Below are positions 34,704 to 46,295 of a stretch of DNA of 64,000 bases, piece after piece (the first letter of the stretch is position 1; every line of letters begins with the position of its first letter). The stretch is from Dasypus novemcinctus. Lineage: Eukaryota; Chordata; Mammalia; Cingulata; Dasypodidae. The stretch covers positions 96,229,157 through 96,293,156 of the forward strand of contig NC_080680.1 in NCBI RefSeq assembly GCF_030445035.2, read 5' to 3'. A program made the position numbers and the translations under genes. A model generated the notes under the pieces. That model saw only the letters and a program-made list of their open reading frames with translations, made no database searches and was not told the origin of the DNA.

Positions 34704-35331
34704 GACTGTTTCAGGTGCTTGTAGGGCAGGAGGTGTCTGGACATCAATTTACTGGGACAGTGACAGAGGAGATTCTTGCAAGAGGTAGAATTTTAGATCT
34801 CTTTCACAGAGGTCGAGGTTGTGGGTGGGACCCTTCCCCCTGGGGCTGGTGGCCCAGTGGCCGCAATTCCTGAAGGCTTTGCCATGCTGGGGAGTTACCA
34901 AGCCCTGAGCGGGCTGTTTCAGGGGCTTGCAGGGCAGGAACTGTCTGGATGTCGATTTGGTGAGACAGTGACAGAAGAGATTCTTGCAAGAGGTGGAACT
35001 TTTGGTTTCTGACATGGATTTCAGAAGTTGTAGGCAGAACGCAGACCCCCCCGCCAGGGCTGACCATCCGCGGTGGTCCCTGAAATCTATGTTGTGCTGC
35101 AGCACTCCCAAACCCTGAGAGGGCTGTTTCAGGGGCTTGCAGGGCAGGAGGTGTCTGGATGTTGATTTGGTGAGACAGTGACAGAAGAGATTCTTGTGAG
35201 AGGTGGAATTTTGGGTTTCTGACATGGAAGTCAGAGGTTGCAGGTGGGACCCCTCGCCCTAGGGTGGGCGCCCAACTGCAGGGATCCCTGAAGGCTGTGA
35301 AGTGCTGTGGTGACCCAGGCCCCCTGTTAAC
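34704..35331 (+). repeat. Three tandem ~209-bp monomers in L1 5' UTR
   Basis: Units start at 34704, 34912 and 35122, each with GRCTGTTTCAGG, so the spacing is 208 and 210 bp. Each unit continues with GCTTG(T/C)AGGGCAGGA, TGTCTGGA, GGGACAGTGACAG-like text, GATTCTTG and a GC-rich second half ending at CCTGAG. Units 2 and 3 are closest. The third fades at about 35315-35331 into single-copy 5' UTR shared with the minus-strand L1. Tandem promoter monomers of similar length are known in rodent L1s; sequence relatedness to those is not implied. Confidence 0.88.
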
Positions 35332-36808
35332 TGGTTGCATGGTTCCCGGGTCTGTGTCCCCTAAACCCTGGTGGCCCACACTCCAGAGACTCACACACCT
35401 TGAGTCTGCAGTATCACAGATTTCCCATCCCTGAATCCACTGCATCCTGAGGTCCATCTGAGGTCCTTGAATACCCTAGACCTTGGCGTTTGTGGGTTTT
35501 TTTTTTCCTCTCTCTCCTTGAACTTGGAGGAGTGTACCAGCTGTCTTGGGGGAAGTCTAGGAAGAAAGGAGAGGTGAATCTGCTGAGAAAGACCAATTTA
35601 CCTAAACATCCTGGGATAGGAAACTTGGCCTGGGAGAAGGTGGAGTCAGAAAATCAATTAGACCTCCCCTAGCACACCAAAGGGGAAGCAACTGCAGGAG
35701 GTGCTATCCAAGCTTCCAATAATATATTTGAGGTTTCTGGTGAGGTGTAGGTGCTCTCACGCTGGAAATAAAGAGTCATAGTCTTCTGTGTTGAGTTGGT
35801 TCAACAAGGACCTACGTGAATCTCCTACAGGACCTGTCAGGCAGCTTTCCTGCTGCCCTGGGAGAGAGAGAAGTGAGGAAAGGAGAAAGGGGGAAGATCA
35901 GATCCCTAAGTGTATTATTTAACTGCAAAGAAGATTCCTAGCTTGAAACGTTGGCTCTTTTTTTTTTTGGCATGGTTGCTAATATTGCATTGTCTCCTGG
36001 TCTTCTCTCCCATTGTATCAGCCAAGGTCCTTTTTCACTTATTTAGTTTTTTTCTCTTTTTCTTTTTCTTGCTTGTTTCCCCTCCTTGTTATTTGCCCCC
36101 ACACACACTTTTCTCTTCTCTTTTTTTTTTCTTTTCTCTATTTTTCTTCTTTTTTTATTTTACTTTCTTTATATAATAGGTGCTGCAGGGAGCACTTCAC
36201 ACTTACTGTATTTCCTCATCCTCTATTTCTTCTTTTCTGTGTGTATTGATATTCGCCACCTACACTATGCCCTTTCCCCCATATCTTTCTAACCTCCATC
36301 ATCTGCTGTTTCTCTTACATTCTACCTCCCTTTCTTTGGCTCCCATCTGACTTTTTATTTCTAATACTTTTGTTCTGTTTTCTGTCTCTTATCCACTCTT
36401 GATATTATTGATTTTTTTCTCTTCCCCTCTCTCATGAAAACACTGGCCTTTTAATTCATACAATATTCCTCCCCATATTCAGTTAACTATCTCATTATCA
36501 GTACTCTACTTACTGCTATAAATCTACACAACTTACGTGAGTCTAATATCCATTCTCCTAGATCTCACTGTTGCTCTGTTAACATTTCTTACCAATACTA
36601 CTTTATACATTTTCTTTTCTTTCTCATTTTGCTTTCCCTGGTCCTAATATTTTTCTTTAAAGTAAACTTAGCCAGCAACAAGAAAATAGAGTAAGAAGAA
36701 CAAAGTGACAAAGAGAAGACATAACACTTATGCATGAACAACAACTAATTAACCCCCAAGATAAGACAAAGAAGCTAAGGAACTGATTAAACCTGTCAAG
36801 ATAAAATG

Positions 36809-37768
36809 ATGACCAGACAGCAACAAAAAAACTACAAACCAAACCAATAATCAGGAAAACAAGGCTGAATCCAATGAACAACTAAAAACCAGGAAGGGGA
36901 ACAGAACATCGGACAAGTAATTAAAGATCTCAAAACATATATTAGAGACCAAATTAATGAAGTAAAGGAAGAGTGTCACAATATGAAGAAATCATTTTGG
37001 AGAGGAAATTGCAGACATATGCAAAAAGATAACAGATATGATGGTAATGAACACCACAGTTCAAGAAATCAAAAATACACTCTCAGCAAATAGCAGATTA
37101 GAAGAGGCAGAGGAGACAATTAGTGATGTGGAAGACAGTACATCTGAAATCAAACAGAGAGTAGAACTGATAGATGAAAAGATAGAAAAAACCCAGCTAG
37201 GACTTAGGGAACTGAATGACAATGCAAAATGCACAAACACACATATTATAGACATCCCAGAAGGAAAAGAGAAGGGAAAGGGGACAGAAGGGCTGTTAGA
37301 GGAAATGATGGCTGAAAACTTCCCAAATCTACTGAGAGAAATGGATGTACATGTCCAGGAAGCACAATACACCCCAAACACCATAAATCCCAACAGGCCC
37401 ACCCCAAGACATATACTTGTCAAATTAACCAATGCATAAGACAAAGAGAAAATTCTAAAAGCAGCAAGAGAAAATAGAACCATCACATACAAAGGATAAG
37501 ATTAAGTGCTGCTTTCTCATCTGAAACCATGGAGGCAAGAAGGCAGTGGTATGATATAGTCAAGGTACTAAAAGAAAAAAATTTCCAACCAAGAGTACTC
37601 TACCCAGCTAAGCTAGCATTCAAAAATGATGGATAGTTCAAAATATTTACAGATAAACAGAAACTGAAAGAGTATGCCAACAAGAACCCTGCCCTTCAAG
37701 AAATATTAAAGGGAGTTCTGCAGGAAGAAAGAAAAAAACAGGAGAAGTTGAGTTGGAGGAGAGTGTAA
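36809..37768 (+). pseudogene. L1 ORF1, frameshifted
   Basis: Counterpart of the intact ORF1 at 30585-31553. It starts ATGACCAGACAGCAAC, but an extra base in the A-run right after (about 36825) shifts the frame to a stop within 15 codons. The frame reopens for 37038-37439 (coiled coil and start of the RRM, with HIIDIPEGKEKG) and is broken again at 37436 (AATGCATAAG). The C-terminus survives in pieces and ends in SWRRV at 37768. Confidence 0.88.
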
Positions 37769-37842
37769 GAGCAACAAAAAAGACAAAAAGAGAAGGAAAA
37801 AACAAGCAAACAAAATACGACAAACACAAGTCCAAAGAAAAT

Positions 37843-39230
37843 ATGGCTAACATCAATAATTCCTTGAAAGTAATAACACTGAATGTCAATGGATTAAACT
37901 CACCTGTCAAAAGATTCAGCCTGGGAGATTGGATAAGGAAATATGAGCCATCTATATGCTGTCTACAGGAAACACATCTTAGACCCAGAGATTCATGGAG
38001 GTTGAAAGTGAATGGATGGAAAACAATCTCACAAGCAAACAATAACCAAAAAAAGGCAGGAGTAGCTATATTAATATCGAACAAAATAGACTTTAAATGT
38101 GAAACAATTGTGAGAGACAAAGATGGATATTACATATTAGTGAAAGGGATAATCTTTCAAGAAGAACAAACAATCATAAATATTTATGCTCCTAACAAGG
38201 GCACCAGCAAACACTGGAAAAACTAAGTGAAAGAACAGATGCCTCTACAATTATAGTGGGAGACTTTAATACACCACTATCAACTTTGGACAGAATATCT
38301 CAAAAGAGAATCAATAAAGTAACTAAAACTTTGAACAGTATATTAGAGGAGCTGGATCTAATAGACATATTCAGATCATTACACCCAAATAAAGCAGGAT
38401 ATACATTTTTCTCAAGTGCACATGGATCATTCTCCAAGATAGACCATATGCTAGGCCACAAAGAAAGACTCAATGAATTCAGAAAGATCAAAATCATACA
38501 AAATAATATCTCTGAACACAGTGGAGTGAAGCTGGAAATCTGCAAGGGCCAGAGGCCCAGATTTCACACCAAGATATGGACATTAAACAGCACACTCTTA
38601 GAAAAACAGTGGGTCAAAGAGGAAATCTCAAAAGAAATTAATGACTACCTTGAAACTAATGAAAATGATAACACAACATACCAAAACTTATGGGATGCAG
38701 CAAAAGCAGTACTGAGAGGGAAATTTATAGCCATAAATTCATACATCAAAAAAGAAGAAAGAGTCAAAATTGAAGAACTAACTGCACATTTGGAGGAATT
38801 AGTAAAAAAACAACAAAGTAACCCCACAGGAAGAAGAAAGAAAGAAAGAACAAAGATAAGAGCAGAACTAAATGAAATAGAAAATAAGAAAGCACTTGAA
38901 AAGATAAACAAAACCAAGTGCTGGTTCTTTGAGAAGATCAATAAAATTGACAAACCCTTAGCTAGACTAACAAAGAAAAAAAGAGAGAAGAAGCAAATGC
39001 ACAAAATGAGAAATTAGAAAGGAGATGTCACCACTGACCCCACAGAAATAAAGATCATCATAAGAGGATAGTTTGAAAAACTATATTCCAACAAAAACAA
39101 CAATTTAGAGGAAATGGACAAATTCCTAGAAACACATAAGCATCCTCTATTGATGAAAGAAGAAATTGATGATCTCAGCAAACCAAACACAAGTAAAGAG
39201 ATAGAATCAGTCATTAAAAATCTCCAAACT
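37843..39230 (+). pseudogene. L1 ORF2, endonuclease region only, broken
   Basis: ATG at 37843 starts the expected N-terminus (TLNVNGLNSP, CLQETHL). A small deletion near 38205 removes about 16 bp and shifts the frame, which reopens at 38256-39017 with GDFNTPLS. The endonuclease block that reads SDHSG in the minus-strand copy is SEHSG here (38514-38516), changing an aspartate of the active site. In-frame TAG codons follow at 39015-39017 and at about 39069. The sequence stops at VIKNLQTK, just before the SPGPDGF block that precedes the reverse transcriptase core. Confidence 0.88.
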
Positions 39231-39615
39231 AAATGTGGCACTGGTGTGGAGAAAGTGGCCATGGTGGCTGCTGGGGGTAGGGAGTGGGAGGAAGAGATGA
39301 GATCTAGGGGCGTTTTTGGGACTTGGAGTTGTCCTGGGTAGTGTTGCAGGGACAGTTACCGGACATTGTATGTCCTCCCATGGCCCACTGGGTGGACTGT
39401 GGGAGAGTGTGGGCTATGATGTGGACCATTGACCATGAGGTGCAGTGGTGCTCAGAGATGTATTCACCAAATGCAATGAATGTCTCATGATGATGAAGGA
39501 GATTGCTGTTATGAGGGGAGGAGTGAGAGGAGGGGGGTGGGGTTATATGGGAACCTCATTTTTTTAATGTAATATTAAAAAAATAAAAAAATAAAAAAAT
39601 AAATAAATAAATAAA
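39231..39615 (+). mobile_element. L1 3' terminus fused to ORF2 of L1 #1
   Basis: Terminal 3' UTR sequence (GGGACTTGGAGTTGTCCTGG, ACCGGACATTGTATGTCCTC, ATGATGTGGACCATTGACCA) ending in an AAATA/AAAT-rich tail. It follows ORF2 without a visible second copy of any target-site repeat. It is either a separate insertion whose right side was lost or an internal deletion of L1 #1. Confidence 0.75.
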
Positions 39616-40388
39616 TGGCAGCCCCTGACCTTTGTCTGACTTGGACTGATTCATACCCCAGCTCTTCCTAGGGTTACCTTAGCCAGCTGAATCTCCTAAT
39701 CGGTAGCCAACTCTCTCCTCTTCCTCTGTTTTTGGGAAATGGAGCTTCCAATCCCAGACACAGAACAGTTCCTGGGGTGGATTGTACCCACTGCCAGTGT
39801 AGAATAATCACCAGCCTCCCCAGCTTGCCCAGTAATCTCCAGGAAAGGCTGGCACAGGTCCCCACAACTTCCTCCCTGTGGGGCATGGCACTGGGGTCTA
39901 GGCTAAAGGTGAAATTTGATCTGGATGGAAAGAAGCCAGTCCCTATCAGCACTGTGATTTTCAGTCTGCCCTGCTTCCCCTCATGCCAGGCATGGTGTTA
40001 AAATGGCAGCTACTGGCCTCCTTCTGTCTCAGACAGTCTCAAACTTTAGCTGTTCTTAGGATTATTCTTTAGCCCACTGAATTTACTCATCAGTAGCTGA
40101 AGTTGGTGCTCAATCATCTCTTCCTCCCCTATTTTGGGGTAGGGGAGCTTTCAATTCCAGCCACATAACAATGGCAGATGGGTACCAAACTCTATGGTGT
40201 GGGCTCTCTACTTACAAATCTTCTCTGCAGATGGGCAGTTTCCTCCTTCCATTCCTTCAAGTATATTGCAGGATGCTTTTCTGGACTCCTGAAGCCCCAT
40301 ACAGGTGCTTCAGATAGTTCCAGATAGCTCCGGGTGTTTACTAACTACCCCGTGAGCTGACTCTATGTGCTCCTTACCTCACCACCAT
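39613..40388 (+). repeat. Two ~388-bp monomers, 5' UTR of L1 #2
   Basis: Both units open with AAATGGCAGC (39613 and 40001, spacing 388 bp). They then share GTCTGAC-or-GTCTCAG text, TTAGCCNNCTGAAT, a TCAGTAGC-or-TCGGTAGC block, TCTTCCTC and GGGAAATGGAGCTTCCAATCC versus GTAGGGGAGCTTTCAATTCC. The opening AAAATGGC resembles a YY1 core. The second unit is shorter and leads to a CACCACCATCTTG block at 40379-40391. The sequence is unrelated to the 209-bp units of L1 #1 by eye. Confidence 0.7.
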
Positions 40389-40888
40389 CTTGCTGGTTCC
40401 ATTTTTTCTTTCCCTTAATTTTTCTTCCTTAGTTCCTTCATTGCTTTTTTTTTTTAACTTTTCCCTCTGATGCTGCTTTTCTTTCATTCCACCTTTTGTT
40501 GTTTGGTCTTCATTTATTTTTCTTTTCTTTTTTTCTTTCTATTCTCTTCTAAGTTTTCCAGTCTTTTATTTTACTCTACTTTTTCTCATTTCATTTTTTA
40601 TTCCATCTTTTAATTCTTATTCCTATGTATATTTATGATTTTTCACTCATTTATTTTACTGCATCTTTCATGGTTCCTTTTCTATCTTGTAAAATATTAC
40701 TATTTTTTTCTCTTCTCCTTCATTCCTTTTCTATGCACTAATATTGTTTCAAAGGAACACAGACAACTACAAGGGTATAGAATAAGTGGAACCAAGTGTC
40801 AAAAAGGAACCTTAACACACACACAATAAAACAAAATCCTAGATTAGAAAGAGATACTAATAATCTGAATCAGCCTATCAAGATAGAG
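40389..40888 (+). other. Pyrimidine-rich leader before ORF1 of L1 #2
   Basis: A T/C-rich tract at 40395-40740 precedes ORF1, matching the position of similar tracts at 35950-36300 in L1 #1 and, on the minus strand, about 31900-32580 in the near-intact L1. No gene. Confidence 0.6.
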
Positions 40889-41822
40889 ATGCCTAAAAAA
40901 AAAAAAATTTAGAAGCCAAACTATAAAACAGGAAGACATAATGCAGTCTAATGAACAAACTAAAAAAACAGGAGGAAATGCAGAATGTGGAACAACTAAT
41001 CAAGGATGTCCAAACACACATCATCAACCAACTTAATGAAGTGAAGAGAGAGGTAAAGGCTATTAAAAGACACTGGATGAACATATTGAAGAAGTCACAA
41101 ATTAATGTAAAATGATAATGGACTTGATGTTGATGAATGGCACAGTGAAAGAATTAAAAAACACACTGCATGTAAAATTAGATTTGAAGAGGCAGAGGAA
41201 AGACTTAGTGACATTGAAAATGTCTGTAATCAAACATGGTAATACAGATAGTTCAAAAGATAGAAAAAATTCTGCAGGGACTCATGGAATTGAAAGATAA
41301 CATGAAATACACTAACATATGCATTTTAGGCAACCCACAGAGAGAAGAGAAGTGAAAGGGGCAAAAATAGTGTTGATGGAAATAATGGCAAAAATTTCCC
41401 AACTCTTTTGAGGGACATGGATGTCCATGAATGGGTAGTGCAGCACACTCCAAACAATATAAATCCTAACAACCTTACCCAGAGACATGAACTTATCAAA
41501 TTGTGAAACTCTCAAGATGAAACTGAAAGCAGCAAGAGAAAAGAGATCCATCAAGTACAAGGGAAGCATGATAAGTACAAAGGAAGGATGCTAAGATTAA
41601 GCACTAATTCCTCATCTGAAACCATGGAGGTGAGAAGGGAGTGGTATGACATAGTTAAGGTGGTAAAAGAAAAAAGTTCAACCAAACATTCTGTATCCAG
41701 CAAGGCTGGCATTCAAAAATGAGGGAGAATTCAAAATATTCACAGATAAACAGAAATTGAAAGTGTTCATCAACAAGAAACCTGCCATTCAAGACATACT
41801 AAAGGGAGTTCTGCAGGTTTAA
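40889..41822 (+). pseudogene. L1 ORF1, decayed (L1 #2)
   Basis: The equivalent of ORF1 between the leader and ORF2. Only short frames survive. The nucleotide text still follows ORF1 through the coiled coil (41112-41300), the RRM and the C-terminal region, where TCTGAAACCATGGAGGTGAG (about 41615) matches the segment coding SSETMEAR in the intact copy. Numerous frameshifts. It is older than L1 #1 and the minus-strand copy. Confidence 0.82.
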
Positions 41823-42037
41823 AGGAAAAATTAAGACCAAGGGTTAGAGGAGAGTGTAGAAAGGAAGATTATTAAAAATATTAAAGAGAAATCAAAACAA
41901 AATATGACATATATAAACTGAAAGAAGTATAACTAATATAAGTACTGCCTTGACAGGACTAACATTGAATATCAATGGATTAAACTCTCCAAACAAAAGA
42001 CACAGATTGGCAGAATGGAATACAAAATATGACCCAT

Positions 42038-42687
42038 TGTATTAGTCAAAGGGGTGCTGATGCAAATTACCAGAAATTGGTTGGTTTTTATAAAGGGTAT
42101 TTATTTTGGGCAGAAGCTTACATTCACAAGGCACTAAGGAATCCAACTCAAGATATCATAAGAGATACCTCTTCACCCAATGTCTATTGCCACATGTTGG
42201 AGCAAGATGGCTGTAGGTCTTTGTGAGGGATCAACCTTTCTCTTCAGTCTTTGTTGTCCCAGCTTCTTTTGGTCTCAGCTGTAGACTTTCCTGGGGGTTC
42301 ATTTCTTCCAGGCCTCAGTTTCTCTGGTCTTTCACAAGGTCAGCTGTAGAGTACCAGGTTCTCTTCCCAGAACCTCTGCCATGTCTATGGAGCCATCTTC
42401 ATTCCTTTATGTTCTTCTCCTGTGTGTTTAATTCCCAAGGCTCCAGCATCAAAACTCCAACTTTCTCCTCTGTCTTGTCATATTCTCTGTGAGTCCCTAC
42501 CCACCAAGGGGGCAGGGACTCAATGTCCTTCTGACCTGGCTGAATCAAAGCCTTGATCATAATTTAATCAAGTAAAAGTGAAACCTCTGAATCTAATACA
42601 ATCTAATATGCCTAGAAGAACAGACCAGTTCACAAATATAATCCAATATCTATTTTAGGAATTCATAAATAATATCAAACTGCTACA
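42038..42687 (-). mobile_element. Solo LTR of MaLR/ERVL type inside L1 #2
   Basis: On the plus strand it begins TGTATTAGTC and ends CTGCTACA; on its own strand it therefore begins TGTAGCAG and ends AATACA. It lies between CCCAT (42033-42037) and TCCAC (42688-42692), a likely 5-bp duplication with two mismatches. Removing it rejoins the ORF2 text coding for the SICCLQ region. There is no internal region, as expected after LTR-LTR recombination. Confidence 0.75.
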
Positions 42688-43928
42688 TCCACCTATATGC
42701 TGTCTGCAAGCCTCACCAGGAATGCAAGGAGGTAGCAAGTGAATCACTGGAAAATGATTTTACATACAAACATTAACCGAAAAATCATACAAATTAGACT
42801 TTAAGTGAAAAACTATTGTAAAAGACAAAGAAGGACACTATACATTAATGAAGGGGTAATGTATCAAGAAGAACAAACATAAACATTTATGCACCTAACC
42901 AGGGTGCCCAAATATACATGAGGCATACATTGGAAAAAATAAGTGGAGAAATAGATGTCTCTACAATTATAGTAGGGGACTTTAATATACCATTGTCATC
43001 ATTAGAGAGAATATCTCAACAGAGGGTCAATAAAGAAACAGAGACCATCAATAATATGTTAGAAGAACTAGACCTAACAGACATATACAAAACAATACAC
43101 CTAAATACAGTGGAATATGCATTCTTCTCAAACACATATGGAACATTCTCCATGCTAGACCACATGCTAGGTCACAGAACAACTCTCAATGAATTCAAAA
43201 AGTTTGAAATTATACAAAATTATTTCTCTGACCACAATGGAATGAAGCTGAAAATCAATAAGGGTAGAGGGTCAGAATATGCACAAAGATATGGAAATTA
43301 AGCAGCACACTCTTAGACAATCAGTGGGTTAAGGAAAAAATTACAAAATAGATCAGTAATTACATAAAAATGAACACAACATATCAAAATCTATGGGATT
43401 CAGGAAAAGCAGTGCTGAGAGGGACATTTAGTCATAAGTGCCTATATTAAAAAAGAAGAAAGAGCTAAAATCAAGACCTATCTACACACCTGGAAGAACT
43501 AGATAAAGACCAACAAACTAATCCCAAAGTATGCAGAAAGAAGGAAATTACAAAGATTAGAGCAGATCTAAATGAAATGGAGAATTTAAAAAATAGAGAA
43601 AATCAACAAAATAAAAACCTTGTTCTTTGAGAAGATTAATAAAATTGGCAAACACTTATTAAGGCTAACAAAGATAAAAAGAGAGAAGATGCAAATATAT
43701 AAAATAAAAAACAAAGTGTAGATACCGCCCCTGATCCCACAGAAATAAAGAATATCATAAGAGGATACTTTAAAAAAATATATGCCAGGAAGATGGGTAA
43801 CTTAGATGAAATGAACAAATTTCAAGAAACACACAACCAGCCTACACTGATGAAAGAAATTGATGAACTCGACAGACAGAATTGCAAGTACTGAGATTGA
43901 ATTAATCATCAAAAAACCCCCAATGAAG

Positions 43929-44278
43929 GTGGGGAATGGGAGGAAGAGATGAGATGTGGAGGCATTTTCGGGACTTGGAGTTGTCCTGGGTGATGCTACA
44001 GGGACAGTTACCGGACATTGTATGTCTTCCCATGGCCCACTGGGTGGAACGTGGGCTATGATGTGGACTATTGACCATGAGGTGCAGTGGTGCTCAGAGA
44101 TGTATTCACCAAATGCAATGAATGACTCATGATGATGGAGGAGATTGTTGCTATGGAGGGAGGAGCAGGGTGAGGGGGGTGGGGGGTATATGGGGACCTC
44201 ATATTTTTTTAATGTAATATTTTAAAAAAACAAAGACAAAAAAAAGTTAAAAAAATGAAAGAATAAAAAAAAATTTTT
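43929..44278 (+). mobile_element. L1 3' terminus inserted in ORF2 of L1 #2, with TSD
   Basis: About 350 bp of terminal L1 3' UTR with an A-rich tail. AAAACCCCCAATGAAG at 43913-43928 recurs as AAAACCCCAATGAAG at 44279-44293 (one C fewer). The ORF2 text continues correctly on the right with AAGAGCCCAGGACCAG. Confidence 0.9.
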
Positions 44279-45362
44279 AAAACCCCAATGAAGAAGAGCC
44301 CAGGACCAGATCCCTTCACAGATGAATTCTACCAATCATTCCAGAAGAACTAACACCAATCCTGCTTAAACTCTTACAAAAAATAGAAGTGGAGAGAACA
44401 TTGCCTAACTCATTCTATGTTGCCAGCATCACCCTAAAACCAAAGTCAGATAAAGATGCCACAAGGAAACCACAGACCAATCTCTCTAATGAACTTGGGT
44501 GCTAATATCTTCAACAGAATTCTGCTAATCATATTTAACAACACATCAAATGAATTATACACTATGACCAAGTTTCATTCCTAATATGCAAGGATAGTTC
44601 AACATCAATGTAATACAACACATTAAGAGATTTTTTAAAAAGTCATTTTTTTCTTTTGATGCAGAAAAAACATTTGACAAAATACAGTACACTTTCTTGA
44701 TAAAAATATTTCAAAAGTAGGTAGTAGAAGGAAACTCCCTGAACATGCAAAAGGGTATATATAAAAAATCCACAGATAACTTTATATTCAATGGTGGAAG
44801 GCAAAAGGTTTTCTCTCTAAGATCTGGAACAAGACAAGGATGCCCACTGTCATTGCTCTTATTTAACATTGTGCTAGAAGTACTTCTTTGTACATTCAGG
44901 CAAGTAGAAGATATAAAATGCATCCAAATTGGAAGGGAAGGAGTAAATTTCCCTATTTGCAAATGACATGATCCTATATGTAGAAAGCTGTGGGAAACCT
45001 ACAACAAAGCTTCTAGAGCTGATAAATGAGTTCAGTAATGTGTCAGGATATAAGAACAACATTCAAAAATTGTAACATTTCTGTACACCAATAATGAACA
45101 ATCTGAGGAGGAAATCAAGAAACAAATACCATTTACAATAGAACCGAAATAATCAAATACCTAGGAATAAATAAAGATATAAGGACTTATACACAGAAAA
45201 CTACACAATATTGTTAAAAGAAATAAAAGAAGACCTAAACAAAGGATGTGTTAATTGATTGGAAGACTAAATATCACTAAGGTGTCTGTCCTACCCAAAT
45301 AGATTTACAGATTTAACTCAGTCCCAATAAAAATTACAAGAGCATTTTTTATTGAATTGGAA

Positions 45363-46295
45363 AATTTACAGGTACTCGTGTTCCTGAGGGCTATGGAGCC
45401 ACACAGTTTCTATGATCATGGCATATGGCTCTGGAGTTCAGTGACTTGTCAGTGGGCACTACTTTGGAATTTGTGCTCCTGAGTGTGACCGAGTTGGACT
45501 CAGATGTGACCTTTCTACACATGTCTCTTCTGTCTCTTTTACTGAACCTGTTGTTGGTGCTGGGGTTAGTCTATACTCAGGAGACTTGAATCTCTGGACT
45601 AGCCATGTGCCAGTGCCCTGAGCCTTAGCAGAGTTGCAACTCCTACTCTCCAGTTCGTTGGGCTTACCCAGGTCAACTAATAGGGAGGTGAAGATGGTCA
45701 TACACCACACCAGGGAACTGAGATTGCCTACAACTCCAAGCAGGAGAATCACATCCATAAACCATGTGGGATCTAAGCCCCCTCTCAATTTAGAGGTGGA
45801 GTGGACATCTCTATTCCAGGGGCCCCAGGATGGAGGAATAAAATATGGATTAGACTGGACTTACTGGTATTCTGCTATAGAATTATTGTGACTCTAGCAA
45901 TGGAAGAAATTGCATCATTAATGTTGAGACAGTGGCCACTGTAGTTGCTGAGTGCAGGGAGAGGGAAGAAGAGATGTGATGTGGGGACATTTTGGGGGCT
46001 TGGAGTTGTCCTAAATGATATTTCAGGGACAGATGCTGGACATTATATATCCTGCCATAATTCACTGAATGTACAGGGGGAGAGTGTAAACTACAATGTA
46101 AACTATAATCCATGTGGAGCAGCAGTGCTCCAAAATGTATCCATCAAATGCAATTAATGTGCCACAATGATGAAAGAGGTTGTTGATGTGGGAGGAGTGG
46201 GGGACATGTGGGTATATGGGAACTCAAATATTTTTTAATGTAACATTTTTTGTGATCTACGTATCTTTTATAAAAAGACAATTTTTTTAAAAAGC
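45363..46295 (+). mobile_element. L1 3' UTR inserted in ORF2 of L1 #2
   Basis: A longer 3' UTR fragment carrying all landmarks seen in reverse at 1041-1790 (GTTGCAACTCCTACTCTCCA, TGGTGTATGACC-like text, AGTTGTCCTAAATGATATTT) and ending in AATGTAACATTTTTTGTGAT and an A-rich tail. ORF2 text resumes at about 46330. Target-site repeats are not clear. Confidence 0.8.

Larger units (their letters stand above)
34609..39615 (+). mobile_element. Plus-strand L1 #1 with 5' UTR repeats, ORF2 cut short
   Basis: Begins with GAGGGAGGGCAGGGTAAGATGGCG, the same kind of 5' end as the minus-strand L1. It has a 5' UTR with three tandem units, a T-rich stretch (35950-36300), a broken ORF1 (36809-37768), the first third of ORF2 (37843-39230), then directly an L1 3' terminus (39231-39615) with an A-rich tail. 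The remainder of ORF2 is missing. No convincing target-site duplication was found around the whole unit. Confidence 0.8.

Noticed and set aside
34704-35331. CRISPR-like array
   Set aside because: The units are about 209 bp, contiguous and without spacers, and the genome is mammalian.
34804-35457. Minus-strand ORFs of 158 and 217 codons with internal protein repeats
   Set aside because: The repeats are simply the translated antisense of the three 209-bp L1 5' UTR units. No independent coding evidence.
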